Source of the DNA: Candidatus Rifleibacteriota bacterium
Lineage (GTDB): Bacteria; Riflebacteria; Ozemobacteria; Ozemobacterales; Ozemobacteraceae
Direction of reading: 5' to 3'
DNA length: 34,399 nt
Assembly (NCBI GenBank): GCA_029560455.1
Contig: JAKQKW010000356.1
Coordinates: forward strand, 1 to 34,399
A model generated the notes under the pieces. The model was not told the DNA's origin and did no database searches. It saw nothing but the letters and a program-made list of their open reading frames with translations. The position numbers and the translations under genes are program-made. The number at the start of each line of letters is the position of its first letter. The first letter of the stretch is position 1. Below, in pieces: positions 7,219-16,572 of the stretch.

Positions 7219-8181
7219 TCAGGCGACGATCAGGCCGCGGCTTTTTACTTCTTCGTGTTTTTTAGCCACTCTGGCGAGCATTGCCGGCACGAATTCGTTC
7301 GGCGAACTGCTGTTAAGAAGCTTCATCACCAGTGGCACGTTAGCCATGTCTTTAAACAGAATAGGCTTTTCGATGTAATAAGAAACGGTCTTTTCTTCGC
7401 TTAGCCATGGCTTTTCTGAATGATCGAGCTTCGCGGCAATCTTTTTATCGAGCAGAGCCCGAGCTTTTTCAATCGCAATGCCCCTGACCTTTTTGCCGGT
7501 CAGCAGCAGAAAATCAAACACCGCTTCAAGACCGCGGGTAAAATCAAATTCGTAAAAGCGCGGGAAGATGACTTTGTCCCAGTCAGTGCCCTCTACGGGC
7601 TGGCCTTTGCTGGTCAGAAACAGCTGGTGTTTAAGCAGATAGCTGACGGCCTTCTGCATATTGGTTGCGAAAATATCAGGCTGCTGGCTGAAACGGGCAT
7701 ACTCGATCATGCCTTCGAGCATGACGGTCGTTGAAACGAGCGAGCTTTTACCGCTGCCGGTATAGACGCTTTCGTCACAGTTGTAGCCGCCATCTGGCAG
7801 CTGGTAGCGGCTCACCCAGTCTTTTGCCCATGGAACATGCGCGAACACATCGAATTCAAGCTTTGCAGCCAGCTTCATCAAGCCGCCGAAAAAGCAGAAG
7901 CACATTACTTCGGTATGCCCATTCACGGGGCCATCAACGTCTTCTTCTCTGACCGGGAAAATTTTAAGAAACTGCCGGTCAGCGCAGGTCAGCAGTTCTT
8001 TGAAGACCGGCACGGGAATTTCTGCCAGCCGCGAAGTCTCATCGAGAAGCAGCATGTACCACCATGGGGAATCCCATTTGGGCCAATAGACGTCTCTCTC
8101 GATCATCAGCAGTGCTTTTTCGCTCTCAATCACTTCTTTAAGTTCGTCAAGGTCGCTGGCTTTCAACATGCCCGGGATCAT
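7219..8181 (-). CDS. Prenyltransferase/squalene-cyclase-fold (alpha/alpha toroid) protein
   Basis: A soluble protein of about 320 residues without a signal peptide. It contains QLPDGGYNCDESVY followed by SSLVSTTVMLEGM, the pattern of the prenyltransferase/squalene oxidase repeats that build alpha/alpha toroids. Such a fold occurs in terpene cyclases, complement-like thioester domains and other proteins. The DxDD cyclase motif is not visible, so a cyclase reaction cannot be claimed. ATG 8181 is preferred: AAGGA lies 9 nt upstream, whereas the GTG at 8187 would be only 3 nt from it. It is downstream of the large macroglobulin-like gene on the same strand but separated by a terminator. The substrate is unknown. 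Confidence 0.75.
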   Translation of the reverse strand: MIPGMLKASDLDELKEVIESEKALLMIERDVYWPKWDSPWWYMLLLDETSRLAEIPVPVFKELLTCADRQFLKIFPVREEDVDGPVNGHTEVMCFCFFGGLMKLAAKLEFDVFAHVPWAKDWVSRYQLPDGGYNCDESVYTGSGKSSLVSTTVMLEGMIEYARFSQQPDIFATNMQKAVSYLLKHQLFLTSKGQPVEGTDWDKVIFPRFYEFDFTRGLEAVFDFLLLTGKKVRGIAIEKARALLDKKIAAKLDHSEKPWLSEEKTVSYYIEKPILFKDMANVPLVMKLLNSSSPNEFVPAMLARVAKKHEEVKSRGLIVA

Positions 8182-8297
8182 AATCACCGTTCCTTTTTAA
8201 AATCTGGTAACCATAACAGCTATAAGATAAACCGCCACAAAACCATATTGCAAACAAATTTTCAGCACCTATCGACAAAAGCGGCCAATTTATTAAT

Positions 8298-8337
8298 AAA
8301 AAACCGGGCTCTGAAAGAATTTTCCCTCAGAGCCCGG
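8298..8337 (-). terminator. Intrinsic terminator of the macroglobulin-like gene
   Basis: CCGGGCTCTGA (8304-8314) pairs perfectly with TCAGAGCCCGG (8327-8337). On the minus strand the stem is followed by TTTTTTATTAAT, so it ends transcription coming from 8419. It separates that gene from the one at 7219-8181. Confidence 0.88.
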
Positions 8338-8418
8338 CATTTTAAGATTACTGCAGAAAGAAAGAAACAAATCTGAACCGGTTCGACGACCCGGTCTATC
8401 AGTCTGGTTGCTTTTGCA

Positions 8419-11400
8419 TCAGCGGTTTGGCGGTGAAGCTTCGCGAATCAGCGAACCCGCCTCATCGCTCATGATCAGGACTGAGAATTTTTCAACGTTG
8501 TCGAGCTGGCTGGTGCTGAGCGATGCGTAGTCGAAGCGGCCACGCATATCGGTATAACCATCTTTATAGAAGCTTACCTGGCCTGAATTGTCGCGCGAAT
8601 AGACCTTGACGTAGGCACTGACAATCGGTTTGCCCGTCTGCTGGTGGCGCACCTGCAGCTGACCATAGGCTTCGAGCATACTGACCGCAAGAGAGTGCGG
8701 GTAGTAAGCGATGTTTCTCGTCAGACCGGCGCCGGTGACCTCGATCATCAGATTGCGGTCTCTGAATTTGTCTGGCAGCGAGATCTTCAGCTCTTCTGGT
8801 TTACCTTCGAGAAGCAGTTCTTCAGAGTAATTCGGACTGATAATCGAGAACTGCCCAGAAACTTCCTGCACAAAAGGTTTGCGCGAGAACAGCAGTTCGA
8901 TATCCATCAGATAGTAGCTGATTCTGACCGCTTTGAGGTTGCGCTGACGCAGTGTCACAACCCGGTTTTCGACACTCAGCTCGATATCAGGCTGGGTAGC
9001 GGCGAGCAGGCGCTGCTGCTGATCCCGGTCTTCTTCATCGCTGATCTGCGCCTGGCCACCTTTGATTTCGGCCGCCTGCGCCAGAACATCGGCAAAAAGA
9101 ACCTGCCAGCGCTGTACCGGGTAGTTTTTGAACGGTTCAGCGATGCCGACCGCCTCATCGACCTGCTGGTGCGAGAACGCCAGGTAGGCTTTGATATACT
9201 TGTACTGGATGGTTTCTACGACAGCGGCATCTTTGATTTTTGCAAAGAACGTCGACGCTTCTTCGATTCTGTCCTGCAGCAGCAGGTAGTAGACAACAGC
9301 CATCAGATCATAATCGCTCAACTGACTGCGATATCTCAGATCGGCAAGCAGGGCATGATACTGGGCCGCGAACTGCTGATTGAGAATTTCGCGACGTTTG
9401 CCGAGCGGGTAAACGCGGGCATTAACCAGCGGCCAGTATTCACGATGCTGGTAAGTATGCCGCGCCACGGGGTTAATCGTGAGCAGGTCACTCACAAAAC
9501 TGCTGCCCACCTGACCGGCAAGGGCAGTGTAAGGCAGATAGTCCTTGATGGTCGGCAGATAACCGTGCATCAGGCCATAAGACCAGACGACATCGTTGAA
9601 CACATGACGTTTTTTCAAAAGATCGGTAACCTTGATGAAAAAGTCGCGATCTTTGAGCCTGAAGGCTATCTGAACCAGATCGAGTCTTTCGACATTGTTC
9701 TTTTCGAGGTATTCGAGCACCTGCGCATCGGTGCCGTTCTGCGACAGCCACGGCCAGGAATTCCTGTCAAAGTTCGTCAACTCTTCGACAACCTTGAAAA
9801 CAAACGGCTTCGTGGTAGCGAGCATTATCTCATTTTCAGAGACATGAACCGGGTAATGCTTCCAGCTGCCGGCTTTCGGGAAATAGAAGAAATACTCGAA
9901 CGTCTGCGTCGAATAGGCTTCGATCTGCATGTGAACACTTCGGGTATACAGGCTTCTAAGCACCGGCAGCGCTCCTTCAGGTATCTGCATCAGCACATCG
10001 ACCTTGCGCCGCGATGAAGTCGGGTTGGTAACCACTACCTGACAGCCATAAACCACTCTGGTAAGGAATTCATCGGTGACAAATTTGTCGAAACGCTCGT
10101 TGCGCTCGTAGCGGTAGCGGTCATTCTGCGCAAAGAAGTTCTGGCCGGTGAGAATACTGGCAGTATCTGCCGTTTCGCTGGCTGTTCCGATCTCTTCGAG
10201 GAAAACGACAGCGTTGCTGCCTGCTTTGATCGTCATGCGCGGGCCAGCAAACTCGCTGCCATGCTTTTCAGAAGCAAATGGCAGATCTAGAACCGCCAGA
10301 GCCAGCATCATTTCGGCAAAATTACGGGTCGCGAAGATAAAATTGCCAGAAACGAAGGGACGGCCTGGCTTATGCATTGCATAATCACGCCAGAAAGCAT
10401 TGACCTGAATCAGATCAGCGATCTGCTGTTCGATAGGCAACTGATAGTAATTGTTTTCGACCCATTCTTCAGTCTTGTCAACCTGCCGGAACAACTGACG
10501 CACCGGCTCGCGCATTTCGGAGTCGCTTTCGACATCGAAAGCATCATCGTCGAAACTCGGCGCAGCGTCAGCCATCTCTTCGCTTTCAGAAAAGTCTGCC
10601 TTGCTCTGAAAAGCCACTTTGGCTTCCCTGGCAATCATAGAAGGCGGCGGTGGTGGAGCCGGTGCAGCCATAGGCTTTGCGACTCTTCCCGACGGCATAA
10701 TGCCTTTGCCGAAATCCATCGGCGCCGGTTCTGGCACGGGCATATCACCCAATTCATTACGGCGGGCCTCTTCGAGTTTGTCGCTGTACATTTTTTTACC
10801 GCTTTCGAGACCGAGTTTGTCGCCGGTTTCGAGGGCATTTCCCTGCAGAGCGGTCTTGAAGAGACTGTTGAATCTTTCACGATCATCGGGCAGCAGATCG
10901 AATTTTTCGTTAACGTGCCGTTCGATCGTTTCTGCCATTTCTGGCAGTCTCTGGCCGAGAAGAATTTTTTCGACGATATTCAGTCTGGAAAAGGCCCAGG
11001 GTTCAGTAAATTCGCGCAGATCGCGCTCGAGCAGCCATTTGTCCATGAACGTCAGATCACGCTTGTTAGCAATGTAAGGCTTGACAACCTTTTCGAAGAA
11101 ACCACGGTCACGCTGACTGATAAAGAAGTTCAATTCGTGACAGGCATGTTTCGAGTAGAGATCGAGTTTCTGCTTTTCATCGAGGCTGTTCCAGCCGGTA
11201 ATGAAACCGAATTTAATCAGATTTGCATCAGGGTTGACCGTCGAAAGAAGTCGGTAGGCAGACTTGAGACTGTCATAAACCTCTACCCGGGCGGTTGAGA
11301 TGTCGGAAACGCTTACGGCTTCGCCAGTTGTAACAATCGAAATGTTTTTCTGTTCAGAAAAATGCTTTTCAGGCACAAGAGCATTTTTAAGGCGCAGGTC

Positions 11401-14400
11401 AAGAAACTCAGGATCAGCACCCGGCACGGTTATTTCTCTGCAGGCGACGTCGAAACCATCGACAGCGATTATCTGAATATTACGCAGACCCTGCAGTTCA
11501 TTAACCGGCACACTGATCGTGCCATCAGCGTCAGGTTTGAGATTGGCGAGCAGAACCGAAGCGCTCGCGAGAAAATCATAACTGCCGTAACCGCCGGCCT
11601 CAGCCATTGCCTGTTCTTTCATGCGGCGCTTCAAATTGCCGGAAGAAGATATCTGCCCCTCGGCTTCAGGCGCACCACCCCAGGCACCGCCGACAGAAGC
11701 TTCCTGGGTGCCGGTATCGGTCTTTCTCAGGCTCCAGGGGTTGAGCAGCAGGCCGGGTCGTTTAAGCATATTGCCCGGAAAGATTTTTGCGAAACGCCGT
11801 TCGAGAATGTAGCGGTATTCATCACCGATATTGCGGCCGGAAACATATCGAGAAACCGGCTGGGTCAGTGCAATCATCGGGAAAACCGGGCCGCCTATGG
11901 CGGCGAACTCGGCAAATGGTCTGAATTCAGGCATAAAGTTGCCGGCAATGACATGAACACGCGATTTTTTGCCGGAATTCGCCAGCCTGATAAGCAGCTT
12001 TGCGTCTTCGGCTACCTTTGCTTCAGTAATCTGAAGGGTCGAGGTATTGTTCAAAGGCAGACCCCGGCGTTTCGAAATGACGTAACCGCCCAGAACCTTG
12101 CCATCAGCAACGCGGATGGCAATCTTCTGCTGCGACTGTCTGATATACATTTCATAATCACCGGCAGGCAAGCCCTTGATAGAATAAAAACCAGGAACAA
12201 GCGACACGGCCGAGCGCCAGTCGCGAACCAGTTCACTTCCACGCAGCTCATACAGGCAAATCTGGTCGGCAATTGGCTTATCCTGATTGTCGGTGCGCGG
12301 CACCCGAATCTCGTAATCAAGGGGTGCGGCTATCGAATCGGCGATGGTATTCTGGTCGCCAACCGGTAACAGATCAAAAGACACCCCGTCAGGGGCGCTC
12401 AATTTAACGTATTCTACGTCATCGAGACGACCGAGATAAATGCGGCCCTTTTCGTCGGTCTGCAGAGAACCGGTTACGTTGCGCCTGATCAGACGATGGC
12501 TGATTTCGAGGTTGATAACCCGATCAGGGCAGGGTTCACCGGTTTTGCCGAGCAATTCAGCGACATATTCGCCATTTTCGCGTCTGACAAAGAAGGCATG
12601 CGTTCTCTCGGTATTGTCTATACCATTAATGGTATAGGAACGGGCAACACTGAGGTCGTCTTTGCGACCATTGCTGAGGTTATCGATGCGCCCGCGCAGC
12701 GAGAAGGTCACACTTCTCAATTTATCTGGAGTTTTGAACTCATGCACCGTTTCTTTATCGTTGAACAGTTTGAAATCTGCAATTTCGCGGGTTGAAGAAA
12801 CCCCGTCGCGGTCGACAGAAGTGATGAGCAATGCCGGCTCCTGCAGCAGGCCGACATCGGCCGGGCAGCCATTGATCGAGAGCACCGGGCGAACTACAAC
12901 CCTGGCGGTTCTTCCGGCCAGAAGTGCTTCACGGTCGACATGAATCGAAGCTTCAAGGCTATAGGCTTCTCCGAGGTGATTTAATGTATGCAGAGCGGCA
13001 AATTCACCCTGTTTGATGACAATCTGCCGATTACCCGGGCTGGTAGTATAGGGCACGACGATCTGGCCGTTCTGGTCCGGGCGGTATTCACTGCCGGCAA
13101 GAAGTATCACAGCGTCTTTAACCTGCTGCCGTTGCTCGTCGAAAACAGTAAAAATGTGGCCGGCGACCGAGGCGCGCTGCAGATACGACAGTTGTCCGCG
13201 GCGAATCATGGCGCGGCTGCTGATGCCGTTACCTATCAACTCAACAATGTAAACGCCCCTCTCGACAAGTTTATCGAGAACAAAGCTCTCTTCATGGCGC
13301 TGCCATGCAGGCTGCTTGTAATCAAAACTCAGTTCCTCGTTGGCGACAAGACCGTCAAGGTCGATCGCGGTCGAAACTTCGCTGCCATTCTCGCGGTAAT
13401 AGCTTGCCAGATTGAGCTTGTAAATCTTCAGCATCAGGCGGTTGACATTTTTAACCCTTACTGCAAGCTTGACAGGTTCGCCCGGCTGATAGACCGGCCG
13501 GCAGGTTGGCAAAAATTCGAGCTCGATTCTCTCTTTGAGTTCTTTAACTGCCTGGCCGCCAAGCAGTGAGAACCATTGTTCGAGATCGCCAACTGCGTTA
13601 ACGATCATGGTTTCAGCGAGAAGCCGCTTGAGATATTCTGATTCAACTATGCCGGAAAAAGCCTCGGAGCCTTTATCTTCGAGCATAAACCTGGCGAGAT
13701 AATCTCGGATAAGCGGTTCATCATTATTAATTGCCGGACACAGGCTGACCTGACGGAAATCTGCGTTCAGATCAGCACGATTATACTTCCAGTCATTTGA
13801 ATTCAGGTAAGTGCGATCGATATACCCGACGTTGCGCGGCAGTTTCAGGTATTCAAAAAAAGCATTGCGATCATAGCTGCCGGCATTGCGCTGCAGGTCG
13901 AGAATGTTGTAGAGCAGATGCGCTTTAAGAGAATTGAACGCCGGCTGCAGAGGGCTGGCGAAGGCATACATCTGCTTGAGAACCGCCAGCTTTTCGACCG
14001 GGTCGGTTTCCCAGGTTGAATCGGCACCCGGCTGCATCTTTTTCAGACGGGCCAGAACGAACGGGGTCTGCTCAAGCAGCGCCGGCATTGCCCGGCTGCA
14101 GAAATCGAGCTGTTCCGGAAGCAGTTTCCCGTGAATCGGCAGTGAACCAAAACCACCGCTGTACTGGTGCTGCAGGTCATCTACAACCATCTGGGCGATC
14201 TTTTCACCATCGGGGTATTGCAGACGGTTGAGCAGGTCGCGGCGGCGATCACCGACGAACTCTTCTTTAACCAGAGCTTCGAGGCCGGGATATTTGAAAC
14301 CGCTCAAATCATTGTATTCGCGCAGGGCAATGTTTTTGAGGTTCTGATAATCGAGCCATTCAGCCGGCATACGGCTTGGAAAGCTTCGGCTGGTGACCGG

Positions 14401-14778
14401 TTGCTTGCGGGCGTGGTTGAACTGCAGGTTCAGACGCTCGATGATGAACTTCAGAATGCTTTCGGGATTACGGTTGAAATCGAGCAGCAGCTGACGAGTG
14501 CGAATCTCTTCGTAGCGGCTGCTGTGACTGTAGCGACTGACCCACTGTTTAAGCAGTGAAGCGACTTTGGCCGTCTCACCTTTAGACTGGTAATAGAGAC
14601 AATGGTAGTAATAATAATCTTCGGTGCCAGGAATAAGCTGCTGCAAAGGCACCGAACGATCTTCGGCAAGACTGAATTCTTCATCGAAACCAATTTCCAC
14701 TGCCCATGAACCTCCCATCAGATTTATCAGAAAAAACAAAAAGACAAATACTCTGGTTCTCAATGCGATGGCTTTCAT
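8419..14778 (-). CDS. Giant secreted alpha-2-macroglobulin-like protein (MG2 type) without a visible thioester
   Basis: 2119 residues, starting at ATG 14778 with AGGAGG 5 nt upstream. The first ~26 residues form a signal peptide (RTRVFVFLFFLINLMGG, then SWA before the cut). Residues ~30-400 are helical and TPR-like. At ~420-520 an MG2-like module shows PVYQPGEPVKLAVRVKNV and RGVYIVELIGNG, followed by more beta-rich macroglobulin-like modules. A proline-rich, acidic, probably disordered linker lies at ~1350-1430 (APAPPPPPSM; DAAPSFDDDAFDVESDSEM). A later part (~1580-1650) carries PTSSRRKVDVLMQIPEG, then TPR-like helices (~1700-1950), and the last ~80 residues look like a carboxypeptidase-regulatory domain. 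The GCxEQ thioester motif of trapping macroglobulins was not found. A periplasmic or surface scaffold or protease-control role is inference. Overlapping plus-strand ORFs here are shadows. Confidence 0.82.
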   Translation of the reverse strand: MKAIALRTRVFVFLFFLINLMGGSWAVEIGFDEEFSLAEDRSVPLQQLIPGTEDYYYYHCLYYQSKGETAKVASLLKQWVSRYSHSSRYEEIRTRQLLLDFNRNPESILKFIIERLNLQFNHARKQPVTSRSFPSRMPAEWLDYQNLKNIALREYNDLSGFKYPGLEALVKEEFVGDRRRDLLNRLQYPDGEKIAQMVVDDLQHQYSGGFGSLPIHGKLLPEQLDFCSRAMPALLEQTPFVLARLKKMQPGADSTWETDPVEKLAVLKQMYAFASPLQPAFNSLKAHLLYNILDLQRNAGSYDRNAFFEYLKLPRNVGYIDRTYLNSNDWKYNRADLNADFRQVSLCPAINNDEPLIRDYLARFMLEDKGSEAFSGIVESEYLKRLLAETMIVNAVGDLEQWFSLLGGQAVKELKERIELEFLPTCRPVYQPGEPVKLAVRVKNVNRLMLKIYKLNLASYYRENGSEVSTAIDLDGLVANEELSFDYKQPAWQRHEESFVLDKLVERGVYIVELIGNGISSRAMIRRGQLSYLQRASVAGHIFTVFDEQRQQVKDAVILLAGSEYRPDQNGQIVVPYTTSPGNRQIVIKQGEFAALHTLNHLGEAYSLEASIHVDREALLAGRTARVVVRPVLSINGCPADVGLLQEPALLITSVDRDGVSSTREIADFKLFNDKETVHEFKTPDKLRSVTFSLRGRIDNLSNGRKDDLSVARSYTINGIDNTERTHAFFVRRENGEYVAELLGKTGEPCPDRVINLEISHRLIRRNVTGSLQTDEKGRIYLGRLDDVEYVKLSAPDGVSFDLLPVGDQNTIADSIAAPLDYEIRVPRTDNQDKPIADQICLYELRGSELVRDWRSAVSLVPGFYSIKGLPAGDYEMYIRQSQQKIAIRVADGKVLGGYVISKRRGLPLNNTSTLQITEAKVAEDAKLLIRLANSGKKSRVHVIAGNFMPEFRPFAEFAAIGGPVFPMIALTQPVSRYVSGRNIGDEYRYILERRFAKIFPGNMLKRPGLLLNPWSLRKTDTGTQEASVGGAWGGAPEAEGQISSSGNLKRRMKEQAMAEAGGYGSYDFLASASVLLANLKPDADGTISVPVNELQGLRNIQIIAVDGFDVACREITVPGADPEFLDLRLKNALVPEKHFSEQKNISIVTTGEAVSVSDISTARVEVYDSLKSAYRLLSTVNPDANLIKFGFITGWNSLDEKQKLDLYSKHACHELNFFISQRDRGFFEKVVKPYIANKRDLTFMDKWLLERDLREFTEPWAFSRLNIVEKILLGQRLPEMAETIERHVNEKFDLLPDDRERFNSLFKTALQGNALETGDKLGLESGKKMYSDKLEEARRNELGDMPVPEPAPMDFGKGIMPSGRVAKPMAAPAPPPPPSMIAREAKVAFQSKADFSESEEMADAAPSFDDDAFDVESDSEMREPVRQLFRQVDKTEEWVENNYYQLPIEQQIADLIQVNAFWRDYAMHKPGRPFVSGNFIFATRNFAEMMLALAVLDLPFASEKHGSEFAGPRMTIKAGSNAVVFLEEIGTASETADTASILTGQNFFAQNDRYRYERNERFDKFVTDEFLTRVVYGCQVVVTNPTSSRRKVDVLMQIPEGALPVLRSLYTRSVHMQIEAYSTQTFEYFFYFPKAGSWKHYPVHVSENEIMLATTKPFVFKVVEELTNFDRNSWPWLSQNGTDAQVLEYLEKNNVERLDLVQIAFRLKDRDFFIKVTDLLKKRHVFNDVVWSYGLMHGYLPTIKDYLPYTALAGQVGSSFVSDLLTINPVARHTYQHREYWPLVNARVYPLGKRREILNQQFAAQYHALLADLRYRSQLSDYDLMAVVYYLLLQDRIEEASTFFAKIKDAAVVETIQYKYIKAYLAFSHQQVDEAVGIAEPFKNYPVQRWQVLFADVLAQAAEIKGGQAQISDEEDRDQQQRLLAATQPDIELSVENRVVTLRQRNLKAVRISYYLMDIELLFSRKPFVQEVSGQFSIISPNYSEELLLEGKPEELKISLPDKFRDRNLMIEVTGAGLTRNIAYYPHSLAVSMLEAYGQLQVRHQQTGKPIVSAYVKVYSRDNSGQVSFYKDGYTDMRGRFDYASLSTSQLDNVEKFSVLIMSDEAGSLIREASPPNR

Positions 14779-14797
14779 AGTGCCTCCTGACTCAAGA

Positions 14798-14854
14798 CAT
14801 CCGATGCGTTATTTTTATGACTTTCATTATAACGCAGCCCCGTTGTTTCGGATG
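14798..14854. promoter_or_regulatory. Divergent promoter region with nested dyads
   Basis: Between the divergent genes at 14778 and 14934, CATCCGA (14798-14804) pairs with TCGGATG (14848-14854), and GCGTTAT (14806-14812) pairs with ATAACGC (14829-14835). A minus-strand TATAAT (14826-14831) for the macroglobulin gene sits inside, with TTGCAT about 20 bp upstream as a poorly spaced -35. The dyads could be an operator governing one or both genes. No regulator is encoded nearby. Confidence 0.4.
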
Positions 14855-14933
14855 CAACTTTTCGCAAACCTAAATTTTTGGGGGTATTTGCCGATAGATA
14901 TTGAAGAAAATAATGAAGCCCGGAGGCACGCAG

Positions 14934-16547
14934 ATGCACATCAGAAAAATTATTGCAATGGCCATAGCCATGAGCCTTGGAAGTGGAGCATACGCTGCTG
15001 ACACTTTTGACATGGGCAAAGTTCAGGTTATCGGCAAAGACGCACAGAGCGAAAAAATTGACCCGTCAAAACAGAAAATCAGCTTCGATATGGGCGAAAG
15101 AACTGCGCCGATGCCAGAACTGGTTCCGGAAATCGGGCCGGCGGTCTATCGCCCGATGACCGAAAAACCGGTTCTCGAAAATTTTCACCGCGAAGAAAAA
15201 GATGAGATTTCGGCTTCAGCTGGTCTTGGCACCAATGGCGCCCGCGAACTCATCATCAACGGCAAAGGCACCAAAGAAGGCTATACCGGCGACATCGTCA
15301 TCAAGCGCGAAAGCCGCGACGGCTACAGGTCATTTGTCGACACATCCAAAACCGGCCTCGAAGCCAACATTGCCTCTACCGGTGAAGGCAGTTACACGCT
15401 GCTGGCCGGCGGCGAATACAGCGTCGAAGAATACGCTCAGCGCGGTGTAACCAAATCACCAAGCCCCGACGCCGGCATCGAAAACAGCACCAGCCGCATC
15501 TGGGTCAATGGCAACTCGACCCTTGAAGACGGCGCCTTTTTCAAAGGCTACGCTTCAATGGATTCGCTGAGCCGCACAATCAGCAATTCAGCTTTGGCCT
15601 TCAGCGAAGATCAGACAGTTTTCACCATGACCGCAGGAGCCAGTTATCTCAAAAAACTTGGCAGCAAGATTAAAGGCCGCGCCGAAGCCGACCTCAAATC
15701 TGACAAATTCACGGTTTCGGCAGGCAGCGATCGCGAACTGACCAAGACGGTTCTGCGCCTCGGAGCTGATTACGAAGTTTCCCCGAAAGCTGATGCCAGA
15801 TTCGGTTTCAAACACATGAGCCTGATGGAACGCGACGCGACCACTCCATACGCAAGCCTCGACTATCGCCTGTCTGAGCCCTGGCAGCTGGTGCTTGGCT
15901 ACGAAGAAGACCTTGGCAACGACAGCCTCGAAAAGATTTTCATGCCAGACCATTATGTTGAAGGTAACGCCCTTGAAGCTTCGCGCCAGAAAACCATGAA
16001 GGGTTCGCTGAATTACCGCACTACCAAAGGCGATGTTTTTGGTGTCGACCTTTTCAGCCAGAAGGAAGAAGATGCGATCGAATTCGTCGACAGATATGTG
16101 CCTGGCAAAGGCATGCTGGCTTCAAACTTTCAGTTTCTAAATGATGTAAAGCGCCGTGGCATGGCTCTGCGTGGCAACTTCAAAATCGAAGACCATTTCA
16201 AAGTAAATATCAAGAGCACTTTTCAGCAGCCCGAAGATGAAAACACAGGCAGAAAGCTTTCTTACGAACCGAAAAGAATACTGGACGTCGGGCTCAATTA
16301 TACCGAAGGTAAAGTTATGGTTGATTTTTCACGCAGAGCTGAATTCGACCGCTCAGCGGTAACAAATCTGGGCACCTTCGGCGCCGATGATTACAGCCGC
16401 TCCGATCTGGCAGTGCGCTACCGCCTGAACGACCGGTTCAGCACCTATCTGAAAATCAAAGATCTCTATGATGAAGCAAAAAGCTTGCGTTACGATGTTC
16501 CCGAAGAAGGCAGAGTCTCTCTCGCCGGTGTCGAAGCACATTTCTGA
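14934..16547 (+). CDS. TonB-dependent-receptor-like outer-membrane barrel lacking a plug domain
   Basis: 537 residues. ATG 14934 is chosen because GGAGG lies 7 nt upstream and the protein then starts with a clean signal peptide (MHIRKIIAMAIAMSLGSGAYA, cut before ADTF, described in two parts here: charged start, hydrophobic core). The ATG at 14901 would add 11 residues. The mature N-terminus carries a TonB-box-like FDMGKVQVIG (25-34), then a ~55-residue linker, then from ~90 alternating beta strands to the terminal Phe typical of outer-membrane barrels. The ~130-residue plug normally found between TonB box and barrel is missing. It is 25 nt upstream of exbB-exbD-tonB, so it is likely the receptor or partner energised by that set. 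The cargo is unknown. Confidence 0.78.
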   Translation: MHIRKIIAMAIAMSLGSGAYAADTFDMGKVQVIGKDAQSEKIDPSKQKISFDMGERTAPMPELVPEIGPAVYRPMTEKPVLENFHREEKDEISASAGLGTNGARELIINGKGTKEGYTGDIVIKRESRDGYRSFVDTSKTGLEANIASTGEGSYTLLAGGEYSVEEYAQRGVTKSPSPDAGIENSTSRIWVNGNSTLEDGAFFKGYASMDSLSRTISNSALAFSEDQTVFTMTAGASYLKKLGSKIKGRAEADLKSDKFTVSAGSDRELTKTVLRLGADYEVSPKADARFGFKHMSLMERDATTPYASLDYRLSEPWQLVLGYEEDLGNDSLEKIFMPDHYVEGNALEASRQKTMKGSLNYRTTKGDVFGVDLFSQKEEDAIEFVDRYVPGKGMLASNFQFLNDVKRRGMALRGNFKIEDHFKVNIKSTFQQPEDENTGRKLSYEPKRILDVGLNYTEGKVMVDFSRRAEFDRSAVTNLGTFGADDYSRSDLAVRYRLNDRFSTYLKIKDLYDEAKSLRYDVPEEGRVSLAGVEAHF

Positions 16548-16572
16548 GACGTTCCCAGGAGGCAGTTAAAAA

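Noticed and set aside
8644..10017. 457-codon plus-strand ORF, and others at 10372-11298, 11362-12369 and 12988-13569
   Set aside because: They lie opposite the macroglobulin-like gene, have no ribosome sites or recognisable domains, and arise from the third-base bias of the real gene.
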